Notes under the pieces: generated by a model
Told to the model about the DNA's origin: nothing
What the model saw: only the letters and a program-made list of their open reading frames with translations
The model's database searches: none
Made by a program: the position numbers and the translations under genes
In this document: positions 34,106 to 43,604 of the stretch, one piece after another
How positions within the stretch are numbered: position 1 is the stretch's first letter
Layout of the letters: the number at the start of each line of letters is the position of its first letter
Origin: Aliidiomarina taiwanensis
GTDB lineage: Bacteria > Pseudomonadota > Gammaproteobacteria > Enterobacterales > Alteromonadaceae
Length of the DNA: 64,000 bases
Assembly (NCBI RefSeq): GCF_003987015.1
Contig: NZ_PIPQ01000002.1
Span: 1 to 64,000, forward strand
Direction of reading: 5' to 3'

Positions 34106-35083
34106 ATGAAACACGCTAAAACACTCGTCGCTACCCTTTTTCTTCTTATCGTATGCAGCTTGTTTGGTCAGACGGCAACGGCGCAGGTGCGCATTCAGTT
34201 CAATAGCCTGCCAGAGCCTTTAGAGCAGGTCATGAACACGGCCGCTGCGGGTGATGTGGAAGAAGCAGAGAAACAGTTGAAGTCGCTACGCTCAACACTT
34301 GGCGATACAGCGGACTATCACTACGTGAAGGGAAGCTTAGCACCTTTTAAACTTGCAGAGGCTTCGGCCATACGTGCTCCATTTATTGCCAGAGGCATGC
34401 GCAAAAACTGGGAAAAAGCCGTTGAGCTTGACCCAGACCATGAGCTGGCTAACTTTTCTCTTGCTATGTTTTATGCTGCAGCTCCGGGCCTGTTTGGTGG
34501 CGACCCGGAAAAAGCCAATGCCATTCTTGCGCACTTGCAGCAGTTAGGATCGGACTGGCAGTATCCGTTAAAAGCCAATTTGCTGATGGCGCAAGAAGCG
34601 GATGTCATCGAGGTAAAAAATGCTTACTTGGAGTGGGTTGCATTTGCGCCGAAGGATATTCCACCTAGGTTCACCATTGCGGCCTATTTAAATAACGAAG
34701 GCGCCTATGAGGAAGCGGCTCATCAATTAGCACAACTCGACACCTTAATTGCCCACCAGTTGAATGAGGCAAGAGTAGCTGAAGATGAAGCCCTCATTCA
34801 GGACTTAACGGAAGAGCAACATAAAGCGGACTACCAATGGGGCAAGTTAGCTGCAGAGTCAGGTACTTACTTAGAAGAAGGGAAGCGTAGGTTGCAGGCG
34901 ATGGTTGCTGCGGGGGAATCGCCTAAAAATATCAACCTAGGTTTTGTGCACGCGCGCTTAGCGATGGTGTTTCGCCACTTAGGCGATGACGCAGCGGTAC
35001 AAATGCACCGCTCGGCTGCAGAACAGTTTATGAGCGGTGACAGAAACTTAGACTCGCTGATTGCGCGTATCGACGAGTCATAA
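34106..35083 (+). CDS. Secreted TPR-like protein, unknown function
   Basis: From the ATG at 34106 the 325-residue protein has a signal peptide (KHAKTLVATLFLLIVCSLFG, with cleavage near ATAQ). It then has helical repeats rich in alanine and leucine, such as NWEKAVELDPDHELANFSLA, typical of tetratricopeptide repeats. The open frame extends to 34040, but the signal peptide sets the start. It is probably a periplasmic scaffold. It has no close operon partner; the neighbouring lipoprotein gene is convergent. Confidence 0.7.
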   Translation: MKHAKTLVATLFLLIVCSLFGQTATAQVRIQFNSLPEPLEQVMNTAAAGDVEEAEKQLKSLRSTLGDTADYHYVKGSLAPFKLAEASAIRAPFIARGMRKNWEKAVELDPDHELANFSLAMFYAAAPGLFGGDPEKANAILAHLQQLGSDWQYPLKANLLMAQEADVIEVKNAYLEWVAFAPKDIPPRFTIAAYLNNEGAYEEAAHQLAQLDTLIAHQLNEARVAEDEALIQDLTEEQHKADYQWGKLAAESGTYLEEGKRRLQAMVAAGESPKNINLGFVHARLAMVFRHLGDDAAVQMHRSAAEQFMSGDRNLDSLIARIDES

Positions 35084-35103
35084 GCAGTTCATAAAGCAAT
35101 ACA

Positions 35104-35718
35104 CTACCACGTATAGGTTTCGTGGTCGCGCCATCCCCAAGGAGCTGGCGGTGTTTCAACAGGTTTAGACAGGTCGATTTCTACCTGAAAGTCACGGTTT
35201 TCACGCATAAGCTGGTAGCGCAAGGTTTGTTCGTTGGGGAACGAAATAACCCAGGTGTTTGTTACCGAAGCCACCATGCCATGCTCTGAAAACATTAACT
35301 TGCTGTAGTCGTCGATGGGAAATACCTGATGTGTGGCGCTGCCAATGGCAATGGTGTTCCCGCCATAGCCATTCACTAAATCTTCACTGCCGTCTTCATT
35401 TCTATGGTCGTGTTTTAAGCTTAACCCTTCGGTGGTTCGGCTAATCACCCAGGTGCGTGAGTGGTCATTGTCTACGTGCAAAGGAATGCGAATGCGGTCG
35501 TCGGTGCACTCTTTCACTTCAATCACAATGTTTGCACGCATCCAACCCGAGTCTAGGGCTGGGTCGCCAACGGTTACTTTACCTTGGTAAGCATTTCCAC
35601 AGTGCGCGGCTAGATTTTCAAAAAAAAGGTCATGTGGGTTTTCTTCGGCTGGGGTACAGGCTGTTAAAATTGCCCCAGCAAGGAAGAGAAGGGGAAATAG
35701 GTTCAATCGTGGTTTCAT
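35104..35718 (-). CDS. Putative lipoprotein
   Basis: The 204-residue protein begins with a lipoprotein signal peptide, LFPLLFLAGAILTAC, the cysteine at about residue 21 being the lipidation site. The mature part is beta-rich and has a single further cysteine pair (HCGNAY and KECTDD). No known enzymatic motif is visible. It stands alone between a convergent TPR gene and a divergent VOC gene. Confidence 0.7.
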   Translation of the reverse strand: MKPRLNLFPLLFLAGAILTACTPAEENPHDLFFENLAAHCGNAYQGKVTVGDPALDSGWMRANIVIEVKECTDDRIRIPLHVDNDHSRTWVISRTTEGLSLKHDHRNEDGSEDLVNGYGGNTIAIGSATHQVFPIDDYSKLMFSEHGMVASVTNTWVISFPNEQTLRYQLMRENRDFQVEIDLSKPVETPPAPWGWRDHETYTW

Positions 35719-35853
35719 ATACTGCGTCTCTACTTGTTAAAGTATGAAGTAATAAATATGAGGGTATACTACCTGCTATGCCACGCATTCGAAAGTAAGC
35801 CATGTCGCTGCACGCTGAAAGACATGGGCTTTACTCACAATTCAGGAGCTCCA

Positions 35854-36288
35854 ATGCAAGAAAGTACATACAAACTGCAGCCTTTTCACTTGGCCATTCC
35901 CGTAAATAACCTCACCGAAGCAGAAGCTTTCTACGGTGACATTTTAGGCTGTCGCCAAGGTCGTTCTTCGGACCAATGGATCGACTGGGACTTCTTTGGA
36001 CACCAGTTGGTTACCCACGTAGCGCCAGAGCGTGTATTACCGCCAGCACACAATGCGGTTGACAACCAACAGGTGCCTGTCCCTCATTTTGGTGTGGTGT
36101 TAGGTATGGCTGAATGGCAGGCCCTAGCTGAACGTGTGCGTGCTGCAGGTTTAGCCTTTGTTATCGAGCCTTCCATTCGCTTTCAAGGGAAGCCGGGTGA
36201 GCAGGCCACCATGTTCTTCTACGACCATTCAGGCAACGCCCTTGAATTTAAAGCCTTTGCCGACCTAAGCCAGTTGTTTGCTAACTAA
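35854..36288 (+). CDS. VOC-superfamily (glyoxalase/dioxygenase fold) protein
   Basis: With AGGAG before the ATG at 35854, the protein is 144 residues. It opens PFHLAIPVNNLTEAEAFYGD, the beta-alpha-beta start of vicinal-oxygen-chelate proteins, with a metal-ligand-type histidine (H12). It ends FFYDHSGNALEFKAFAD, where the glutamate is the usual last metal ligand. The substrate cannot be told from sequence. Its end overlaps the convergent DSD1-like gene by 4 bp. Confidence 0.8.
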   Translation: MQESTYKLQPFHLAIPVNNLTEAEAFYGDILGCRQGRSSDQWIDWDFFGHQLVTHVAPERVLPPAHNAVDNQQVPVPHFGVVLGMAEWQALAERVRAAGLAFVIEPSIRFQGKPGEQATMFFYDHSGNALEFKAFADLSQLFAN

Positions 36289-37403
36289 CCCTTGGCGCCA
36301 TCAAAACAAATAAAGTGTTCGTCGCCGAAGGCCATTGCGGCGGCCATGACTAAACAGGAGTGAGGCGGCACAATCACCAATAAGTCGCCGAGGCGCAGTT
36401 TCTCAATGGCGCTTTGGGGCATGCGCACTTTGCCGTGCTCTTGGGAAAGCCCAATAACCTCGGCCCCTTCGACTGGCTGCGACCAACCACTCTCCGTTTG
36501 CTGCATTACTTGCCCAAACACAGTGCGGGTGTGCGAGCCTGCGCCGCTACTAACCCAGTCTTTCCCAAAGTGCACAGCGCCGCCATGTACCACGACCTCG
36601 TTGCGTTCGGGGTAACGGCCAATAACAGGGCAAGCCATAGCCAGGGCGATATCGTCCCAGTCGCAGGCGCCGATCATTTTTTGCTGCATATCATAAAACA
36701 CATAGTTGCCCGGGCGTATTTCGTTAGCGCCTGGGAAGCTGTCCATACGGCTACAAGTTGGTGTGTCGCCAACAGAGACCCATAAAGGGGGCTGCACATG
36801 CTTGCTTAAAGCAGCCATTAACTCGTTTAGGCGGGCCGTACTTTCTGTGTGTACAGCGGCAATGGCGGTTTCACCTTGTGCACCATAACTGTGGCCGCTA
36901 TGGACCATCAGGCCTATGCGTTTAACATGCTCCATGCCGTGAGCGGTTTTGATGGTGGCGGCAATGCGGTGCTGTTGGCGCCAGTCGAACCCCGTACGGC
37001 CGTACCCTGTGTCGACCTCGAGCATGAGTTGCACAGGCGTGGTTATTTGGGCCACATAGGCCAGTGCATCTTCATGCTCTATGGTGAGGGTGAGCTTTGC
37101 TTGCTGGGCTAAGGCTTGAATGGCCGGTAGCTCGCGTGGATTAAGCGGAATGGCAATATGTACATCGCGCCACCCAGCGGCAACAAAGTATTCCGCCATA
37201 GCAAGGGATGAAACAGCGATAGGGGTGCTTTCAGGTGGCCCAAACCAAGTGCCAATAAGCGCCGACTGGTGGGTTTTAAAATGGGGCCGCAGCGCTACCT
37301 GGGCAGACTTAGCTTTGGCCTGCATGGTTGCAATATTGCGCTGCGCGCGGCTGCGGTTTATTAGCACGGTGGGGCCGGTAATAGTGTCCCAGTTAAGTGT
37401 CAT
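36285..37403 (-). CDS. DSD1-family PLP-dependent amino-acid dehydratase/aldolase
   Basis: The gene belongs to the alanine-racemase-fold enzymes that act on D-3-hydroxy amino acids (D-serine dehydratase or D-threonine aldolase). LRPHFKTHQ supplies the PLP-binding lysine near residue 40. The C-terminal zinc-binding region has a VVHGGAVHFGKDW and a PPHSCLVM segment, whose histidine and cysteine fit a D-serine dehydratase-like metal site. The ATG at 37403 (MTLNWDT) has GGAG upstream; an open frame extends further but lacks homology. It overlaps the serine/threonine dehydratase gene by 11 bp, so the two probably work on related hydroxy amino acids. Confidence 0.8.
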   Translation of the reverse strand: MTLNWDTITGPTVLINRSRAQRNIATMQAKAKSAQVALRPHFKTHQSALIGTWFGPPESTPIAVSSLAMAEYFVAAGWRDVHIAIPLNPRELPAIQALAQQAKLTLTIEHEDALAYVAQITTPVQLMLEVDTGYGRTGFDWRQQHRIAATIKTAHGMEHVKRIGLMVHSGHSYGAQGETAIAAVHTESTARLNELMAALSKHVQPPLWVSVGDTPTCSRMDSFPGANEIRPGNYVFYDMQQKMIGACDWDDIALAMACPVIGRYPERNEVVVHGGAVHFGKDWVSSGAGSHTRTVFGQVMQQTESGWSQPVEGAEVIGLSQEHGKVRMPQSAIEKLRLGDLLVIVPPHSCLVMAAAMAFGDEHFICFDGAKG

Positions 37404-38394
37404 AAGGGCGCTCCAGTAAGGTCGTGGACCAAGGTAACGTATGAATGTCGAGGTTACCGCCACTGAGAATAAGTCCATTGGACTTGCCAGCAAAGTGTTC
37501 TGGGTAGGTTAAAGCTGCGGCAAACACAGTAGCGGAAGAAGGTTCAACAATAATTTTCAACTCTTGCCATAGTAGTTGCATGGCTTCAATAACAGCGTCG
37601 TCGCTGACTTTTAAAACGTCAGTCAGCTTGTCTTGCAAAATGGGGAAGGTGAGCTCACCAAGTTGCGTGAGCAAACCGTCACAAATACTTACCAAGCCCC
37701 GGGAAGGTTCAATAGTGCCTGACTGTAAGGAAGCCCAGGCGTCATCCGCATGCTCAGGTTCGGCGGCGTATACGTGCATGTTTTGGCTATTTCCTACCAT
37801 GCAGGTTCCTGCGGCTAACCCGCCCCCGCCGACCGGGGTCATGAGAGTGTCTAAGTTGGGTACTTCTTTAATCAATTCCAGTGCAGCGGTGCCTTGGCCA
37901 ATAATAATATTCGGGTGGTTATAAGGCGGCACAAAAGTTTGTGTTGGTTGCTCGGTTGCTTGCTGGGCTAAAAACTCTGCGCGCGCCTCCATGCCAGGGG
38001 CTAACTCCGTGATGCGTGCGCCATAACGGGCAATATTTGCTTTTTTTACCGTTGGGGCTGTGGTGGGTACGGCTACATGCACCGGGATATTCAGTAATTG
38101 CCCAGCATACGCAAGGGCCGCTCCATGGTTGCCCGAGGACACTGTATACACGCCGGCGGCTTGTTGTTCGGTGGTGAGCTGGAGCAATGCAAAGCACGCG
38201 CCGCGAAATTTGAATGATCCCGTATGCTGAAGATTTTCACATTTAAAATAGAAATTCCCCCCAGCTAATTGGTTCAAATAGTGACTTTGCAAAACAGGGG
38301 TTTGAACACAATAGGAGGCTAAACGTTGTTCGGCATGATGAATGGCGGCTAAATGAATAGAGCCGTCACCTGCCGCAGATTGCCATGCTGCCAT
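37393..38394 (-). CDS. Threonine/serine dehydratase-like PLP enzyme (fold II)
   Basis: The 333-residue protein has the PLP lysine in TGSFKFRGACFALL, the substrate loop VSSGNHGAALAYAG and the phosphate-binding TPVGGGGLAAGT, all typical of L-serine/L-threonine ammonia-lyases and serine racemases. No ACT regulatory domain follows, so it is the short, non-allosteric type. AAGGTG lies just before the ATG. It is the first gene of a two-gene unit with a D-hydroxy-amino-acid enzyme; a hydroxyaspartate or serine catabolic role is possible. Confidence 0.85.
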   Translation of the reverse strand: MAAWQSAAGDGSIHLAAIHHAEQRLASYCVQTPVLQSHYLNQLAGGNFYFKCENLQHTGSFKFRGACFALLQLTTEQQAAGVYTVSSGNHGAALAYAGQLLNIPVHVAVPTTAPTVKKANIARYGARITELAPGMEARAEFLAQQATEQPTQTFVPPYNHPNIIIGQGTAALELIKEVPNLDTLMTPVGGGGLAAGTCMVGNSQNMHVYAAEPEHADDAWASLQSGTIEPSRGLVSICDGLLTQLGELTFPILQDKLTDVLKVSDDAVIEAMQLLWQELKIIVEPSSATVFAAALTYPEHFAGKSNGLILSGGNLDIHTLPWSTTLLERPYDT

Positions 38395-38500
38395 TTTACA
38401 CCTTTACAGACTGGTGGATAACATGGCAAAAGAGTACACTATGAGTCGACTAATAAGCTAGCTTGTATAAGCTGGTAGCCCCCCCTTGAAGGAGAATGGA

Positions 38501-39100
38501 ATGGATATTTGGACGGCACTGATCACCTTGTTACTTATCATGAACCCGCTAGGTAACTTGCCTATCTTTTTATCAGTGCTGCGCCATGTGGAGCAGAAGC
38601 GTCGCCGCATTGTATTAGCCCGCGAACTGATATTTGCGCTCATTATTATGATTATATTTTTGTATGCGGGTACAGGGCTATTAGAAAGCCTTGGTTTGCG
38701 TCAAGAAGCTGTGGGAATTGCCGGTGGTATTATTATGTTTATCATTGCCTTGCGCATGATTTTCCCACAACCAGGCGGGGTATTGGGTTTGCCAGCGGGG
38801 GAAGAGCCGTTTTTAGTGCCGCTGGCCACGCCTTTGATTTCTGGGCCTTCGTTGTTGGCGTCCCTCATTTTATTAGCAAACCAGTCGCCTGATCGCATGC
38901 TCGACTGGACCTTGGCGGCTGTAGGCGCTTGGTTTGTGTCGGCCGTGGTGCTCATGTTTAGCAGTGTTTTCTTGCGTGCTCTAGGTCAACGCGGTTTGAA
39001 TGCCATTGAGCGCTTGATGGGGATGATCCTGATTATGATTGCTGTGCAAATGTTCCTTGATGGCATTATGGATTACGTGATGCAAGGGAGTGGCATGTAA
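38501..39100 (+). CDS. MarC-family integral membrane protein (YhgN-like)
   Basis: The 199-residue protein has about six hydrophobic segments and the MarC-family opening ALITLLLIMNPLGNLPIFL. The ATG at 38501 (MDIWTAL) follows AAGGAG at a good distance; the TTG five codons upstream is less likely. MarC proteins are widespread inner-membrane proteins of unknown transport activity. The stop overlaps the start of the next gene (TAATG), so the two are coupled. Confidence 0.88.
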   Translation: MDIWTALITLLLIMNPLGNLPIFLSVLRHVEQKRRRIVLARELIFALIIMIIFLYAGTGLLESLGLRQEAVGIAGGIIMFIIALRMIFPQPGGVLGLPAGEEPFLVPLATPLISGPSLLASLILLANQSPDRMLDWTLAAVGAWFVSAVVLMFSSVFLRALGQRGLNAIERLMGMILIMIAVQMFLDGIMDYVMQGSGM

Positions 39101-39687
39101 TGGCCACGGCAGATATAGAGCGCAAAGCCGCCGCTTTAGAAAACGACGCCCAAGCAGTGTTTGCGGCTTATTTATGTGAACGTATGCTTCCTAATTACCG
39201 ACTTTTTTCAGAGCAAGCAAGTACCGGCGACAGCAAGGTGCTGCGCGGTATGCTCGACGCCATTTGGGACAAACTAACTACGGGCAAAGGCGCTGGTTGG
39301 GAGCGTTGGCAAGAAAAACTAGAAGCGGTCACACCCAGCGAGTCTGAGCACGATGTTTTGGGCGTGTATCCGGCGATAGCAGCTTGCACGGCACTAAGTT
39401 GTTTAGCGCAAGGCTTTTCAGAACGTGACGCACAATGCTTTTTAGATGTAGCGCGCGTCTCGAAGGGCAGTGTGGCCCATTATTTAGAGCTTGGAGAATG
39501 TGCCCAGATAGAAGACGCAAACTCACGGGCAGCGGCGGTAGCCGAGCATGAATTAATGGCGTACGAAGTAGCCGTGCAAGATGCCATGTTAGACTTCTTG
39601 CGTGCTGAGCCGCGCATACACCGTGAGCTTATTCGTGATGTGCGCCAAATTGCACGAGAAGAAGGTCATTCTAACTTGGGGCTTTAA
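39100..39687 (+). CDS. YjaG-family (DUF416) protein
   Basis: The 195-residue helical protein matches the YjaG/DUF416 family in length and pattern (AYLCERMLPNYRLFSEQ near the start, LMAYEVAVQDAMLDFL near the end). No catalytic motif is evident and the function is unknown. It is translationally coupled to the MarC-family gene and converges on rsmD, overlapping its end by 17 bp. Confidence 0.8.
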   Translation: MATADIERKAAALENDAQAVFAAYLCERMLPNYRLFSEQASTGDSKVLRGMLDAIWDKLTTGKGAGWERWQEKLEAVTPSESEHDVLGVYPAIAACTALSCLAQGFSERDAQCFLDVARVSKGSVAHYLELGECAQIEDANSRAAAVAEHELMAYEVAVQDAMLDFLRAEPRIHRELIRDVRQIAREEGHSNLGL

Positions 39688-40261
39688 CCACACGGTAGAG
39701 TAACGCAGCCGACTGGCCCATGGTTTTTTCTCGGTATAACTGCCAGTGAGCGGGCACGTGCACAGGGGCCTTGTGTTCGGTTTCTATGTACACCCAAGCG
39801 TCTGGCGCAAGCCACTGATGCTGCTCTAGCAACTCAATGGCGGGGTTCACTAAGTTTTGTTGGAAGGGCGGGTCGAGAAACACCACCTGCATGGGTTTTT
39901 GCATATTAGGCAGCGTCAGTAACTGCAGCGCGTTGCCCTGATGAATTTGTGCGCTTTGTTCGGCCCGTAAGGTGGTTAAGTTGGTTCGCAGCTGCTGACA
40001 TGCTTGGCGGTTTTGTTCAAAAAAAGTGGCCTGAGCTGCACCACGGGACAGTGCTTCAAGCCCTAAGCTACCCGTACCGGCAAAGACGTCTAGCACCTGG
40101 GTTTGGGGTAGTTCAAATTGCAGCCAGTTAAACAGGGTTTCTCGCAGCCGGTCTATGGTCGGGCGAAGCCCTTCGGCGTCGGTAACAGGTAGCTTTCGTC
40201 CGCGCCACTGTCCACCAATCATTCGAATGTGCCCTTGAGCTGCTGTGTTTTTTCGTGCCAT
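39671..40261 (-). CDS. rsmD: RsmD, 16S rRNA m2G966 methyltransferase
   Basis: RsmD methylates guanine 966 of 16S rRNA. The 196-residue protein has IRMIGGQWRGRKLPV at the start, the S-adenosylmethionine motif LDVFAGTGSLGLEALSRGA and the catalytic motif VVFLDPPF. It is divergent from ftsY, the usual gammaproteobacterial arrangement. Length is as expected. Confidence 0.95.
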   Translation of the reverse strand: MARKNTAAQGHIRMIGGQWRGRKLPVTDAEGLRPTIDRLRETLFNWLQFELPQTQVLDVFAGTGSLGLEALSRGAAQATFFEQNRQACQQLRTNLTTLRAEQSAQIHQGNALQLLTLPNMQKPMQVVFLDPPFQQNLVNPAIELLEQHQWLAPDAWVYIETEHKAPVHVPAHWQLYREKTMGQSAALLYRVVKAPS

Positions 40262-40402
40262 ATCTCACCCAAACCTGTATTTGAGGTGAAATAATACATG
40301 AATTCACCGTATCATGGGGCAATAATTCCAGCATTGGCAGGCCACCATGCGGTGGCTGTATAGCTATGTTATGATTTCTTTTTTCCTGGAGACGTATGCA
40401 AT

Positions 40403-41767
40403 ATGAGTGAGAAAGGCTCGTTTTTTTCATCTTTGTTTAGACGTAAAAAGAACAAAGATGCGACCCCAGCGGAGCACGAAGCGAGCGCTGCGGACGCTAT
40501 TGAAGAAGTTGAAGAAGTCGGCACAGAAGCAGAGCAGCAAAGCGAAGCCGAGCGCAGGGCAGAACCGACGGTAGAAAAAGCTGAGCAAGGCACAGCTGCC
40601 GAGTCTGTTGCGGCCGAGCCAGAGGTTGAGGTTGTCGCTGAGCCTGAGGTGGAACAGGCGCTTGAGCCTGGGCCTGAGCAAGAGCAAGAGCCTGAGCTAG
40701 AACCCGAGGTGGAGCAAGCGACCGAACTTGCGGAGCCACTAGCAGCAGCTGAAGAAGAAGTAGAAACGCCCGCTGTTACTCAAACACCTACGGTCACCGC
40801 AGAGCGACCAAAGAAAAAAGGCTGGTTTCAGCGCCTTCGTGAAGGCTTGCGCAAAACATCTGGGAATCTTGGTAGCGGTTTAAGCAGTCTGTTTTTGGGC
40901 AAGAAAATTGACGATGACTTATTTGAAGAGCTGGAAACACACTTGCTAATGGCCGACGTGGGCATAGAAACCACCACCCGCATTATTAAGCAGTTGACCG
41001 AGCATGCCTCGCGCCATGAGTTGAAAGACGCAGAAGCCTTATACGACCGCTTGAAAGAAGAAATGGCCGGTTTACTAGAGCCTGTCAGCCAGCCCTTGGT
41101 TATACCTGAAAACCACACAGGCCCCTTTGTTATTTTAATGGTTGGGGTAAATGGTGTGGGTAAAACCACCACCATTGGTAAGTTAGCCCGGCAGTTTAAA
41201 GCTGAAGGCAAGTCGGTGATGTTGGCGGCTGGTGACACTTTCCGTGCGGCTGCGGTAGAGCAGTTGCAAGTGTGGGGTGAGCGCAACGACATCCCTGTTA
41301 TTGCTCAGCACACAGGCGCTGACAGCGCGTCGGTACTATATGACGCAGTAGAAGCAGCCAAAGCCCGTGGTGTTGACGTGCTATTAGCCGACACGGCAGG
41401 CCGCTTGCAGAACAAGTCGAACCTTATGGAAGAGCTGAAGAAAATTGTGCGTGTGATGCAAAAAGTTGACCCAGCGATGCCGCACGAAGTCATGCTTACA
41501 CTGGACGCAGGAACCGGTCAAAACGCCATGAGTCAGGCGAAACTCTTTAATGAAGCAGCTCCCATTACCGGCTTGGTGATGTCAAAACTTGACGGCACAG
41601 CGAAAGGGGGTGTTATCTTTGGTTTAGCCGACCAGTTCCAAATACCTATTCGCTATATTGGTGTGGGTGAACAGTTAGAAGACTTGCGCCCCTTTAATGC
41701 GGAAGAATTTGTGTCGGCCTTGTTTGCAAGCAATGACAGCGACGAAACCCAGACGCAGGATGTGTAA
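40403..41767 (+). CDS. ftsY: FtsY, signal recognition particle receptor
   Basis: FtsY is the membrane-associated GTPase receptor that docks SRP-ribosome complexes at the SecYEG translocon. The 454-residue protein has a long acidic A domain (residues 20-130, with repeated Glu-Pro and Glu-Val units such as EPGPEQEQEPELEPEVEQ). The N domain and GTPase G domain follow: GVNGVGKTTTIGKLARQ, DTFRAAAVEQL, DTAGRLQNKSNL and MSKLDGTAKGG. It is the first gene of ftsY-ftsE-ftsX, six bases from ftsE. Confidence 0.97.
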   Translation: MSEKGSFFSSLFRRKKNKDATPAEHEASAADAIEEVEEVGTEAEQQSEAERRAEPTVEKAEQGTAAESVAAEPEVEVVAEPEVEQALEPGPEQEQEPELEPEVEQATELAEPLAAAEEEVETPAVTQTPTVTAERPKKKGWFQRLREGLRKTSGNLGSGLSSLFLGKKIDDDLFEELETHLLMADVGIETTTRIIKQLTEHASRHELKDAEALYDRLKEEMAGLLEPVSQPLVIPENHTGPFVILMVGVNGVGKTTTIGKLARQFKAEGKSVMLAAGDTFRAAAVEQLQVWGERNDIPVIAQHTGADSASVLYDAVEAAKARGVDVLLADTAGRLQNKSNLMEELKKIVRVMQKVDPAMPHEVMLTLDAGTGQNAMSQAKLFNEAAPITGLVMSKLDGTAKGGVIFGLADQFQIPIRYIGVGEQLEDLRPFNAEEFVSALFASNDSDETQTQDV

Positions 41768-41773
41768 CCCATT

Positions 41774-42463
41774 ATGATTCACTTTGAGCAGGTAAGTAAA
41801 AACTATCCCGGTGGCTTTACAGCATTAAAAAACGTGAGTTTTCGGCTGGAGCGTGGCGAGATGGCGTTTCTTACCGGCCATAGTGGAGCAGGAAAAAGTA
41901 CGCTGTTGCGGCTGATTTCTTTAATGGAGCGAGCCACTGTAGGGCGCGTGGCTATTAACGGCCATGACCTACGCAAAGTAGGGCGTAAGCAAGTGCCTTA
42001 CCTGCGCCGCGACATTGGTATTATTTTCCAAGACCACCGTTTGCTGCTTGAAAAAACGATTTTTGATAATGTCGCCCTGCCTTTGTATATCGAAGGCTAC
42101 ACCCAAGGGGAAGCGCGCAAACGGGTGCAAGCAGCCTTAGACAAGGTTGGTTTGGCCGGGAAAGAACGGCACTTCCCCATGATGCTTTCTGGTGGTGAAC
42201 AGCAGCGTGTGGGCATTGCCCGAGCCATTGTGAATAAGCCGCCTTTGCTGCTTGCGGACGAACCGACAGGGAACCTCGACCCGAAACTTTCTATGGAAAT
42301 TATGCGGCTGTTTGAAAGCTTTAACGACGTCGGGGTGTCGGTATTAATTGCGACCCACGACTTAGGTCTTATCGCCCGCATGCGCTACCGTACGTTGAGC
42401 TTAAAAGAAGGTGAGATGATCAGTGACGGCCTTGCTCACCAGGGGGAGGCGCACCATGAGTAG
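41774..42463 (+). CDS. ftsE: FtsE, cell-division ABC ATPase
   Basis: FtsE powers the FtsEX complex, which activates septal amidases through EnvC. The 229-residue protein shows Walker A GHSGAGKST, signature LSGGEQQRVGIARA and Walker B LLADEPTGNLDP. It overlaps the ftsX start by 8 bp. envC itself is about 2 kb downstream in this window. Confidence 0.97.
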   Translation: MIHFEQVSKNYPGGFTALKNVSFRLERGEMAFLTGHSGAGKSTLLRLISLMERATVGRVAINGHDLRKVGRKQVPYLRRDIGIIFQDHRLLLEKTIFDNVALPLYIEGYTQGEARKRVQAALDKVGLAGKERHFPMMLSGGEQQRVGIARAIVNKPPLLLADEPTGNLDPKLSMEIMRLFESFNDVGVSVLIATHDLGLIARMRYRTLSLKEGEMISDGLAHQGEAHHE

Positions 42464-43406
42464 TCGCCCGCATAAAATGCCTATTTGGCGCCGGTTCGTG
42501 ATGTTTTGGGTGCACAATTTGCAACAGGCTGTGGGTAGCTTAGGCGAGCTAAGCCGTGCGCCCTGGGCTTCATTGATGACCATAGCCGTGTTAGGCCTTA
42601 GCTTGACCTTACCCAGCACCTTGTATGTGGTGGTGAAGAATAGTCAGGCGGCAACGATGGGGTTAAACGATGCGGCTGAAATTAGCTTGTTTTTGCACAA
42701 GGACTTACAGCGTGCAGAAGTAGAAACCTTTGCCAAGCGGGTAGAGCTGCGTAACGACGTGGAAAAAGTCGAGATTATTTTCCGCGACGCTGGCCTGCGT
42801 GACTTTCGCGCCACCTCAGGCTTTGGCAGCGCCCTGGACTATTTAGAACGTAACCCGTTGCCCGACGTATTAGTGGTTACGCCGCTGGCAGAACATAAGT
42901 CGGCAGACAGGGCGCGGGCTTTGCTGGCGCAACTTCAGCAAGAGCGGGAAGTGAGTTCAGCAAGCTTAGATGTGCAATGGCTGGAACGTTTGCAAGCCTT
43001 AGTCCGACTGGTTGAAGACGTATTGGGCGCCTTAGCCGTGTTGTTGTGTGCTGCAGTGGTTTTAATTGTGGGAAACACCATACGTTTGATGATTTTGAAT
43101 CGGCGCGATGAAATTGTTATCATGAAGCTTGTCGGCGCAACCGACGGTTATATTCAACGTCCCTTCTTATACACAGGCTTTTGGTACGGCTTTATTGGCG
43201 GTGTCGTAGCTTGGATTGCCACCGCATTACTTGTTTTCTGGATTGGTCGTGCTGTTTCAGGTGTGACTGAATTGTACGACAGCTCGTTTCGACTGCTTGG
43301 ATTAAACTTTAACGAGCTTATGGTGTTGTGGCTTATCGCTATAATTTTAGGATTGTCAGGCTCTTACATTGCGGTGCGCAGACACGTTGCCGCCATTGAG
43401 CCTTAG
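42456..43406 (+). CDS. ftsX: FtsX, cell-division membrane protein
   Basis: FtsX is the four-helix membrane partner of FtsE; its periplasmic loop recruits EnvC. The ATG at 42456 (MSSRPHKMPIWRRF) follows GGGGGAGG, so I start here rather than at the open-frame limit of 42423. One membrane helix is near residues 35-60, then a periplasmic domain, then three C-terminal helices, including VLLCAAVVLIVGNTIRL and WLIAIILGLSGSYIAV. Length (316) is typical. Confidence 0.95.
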   Translation: MSSRPHKMPIWRRFVMFWVHNLQQAVGSLGELSRAPWASLMTIAVLGLSLTLPSTLYVVVKNSQAATMGLNDAAEISLFLHKDLQRAEVETFAKRVELRNDVEKVEIIFRDAGLRDFRATSGFGSALDYLERNPLPDVLVVTPLAEHKSADRARALLAQLQQEREVSSASLDVQWLERLQALVRLVEDVLGALAVLLCAAVVLIVGNTIRLMILNRRDEIVIMKLVGATDGYIQRPFLYTGFWYGFIGGVVAWIATALLVFWIGRAVSGVTELYDSSFRLLGLNFNELMVLWLIAIILGLSGSYIAVRRHVAAIEP

Positions 43407-43604
43407 TCACAAAAACATCATACATTTCCTACTTGCACCATGCAGTCGCTTTGTTAGAATGCTGTGTCCGGGAACTTATTTTCGGACCATGACTCTAACT
43501 ATATTAGTAAGAGCAAAGCCCTTGTTTAGGCTGATGTTGAGCTAAATAAAGGCTTGTTCCCCATGTACTTATTGTCATACATTCGCTTAGAGAGAGGTTT
43601 GTCG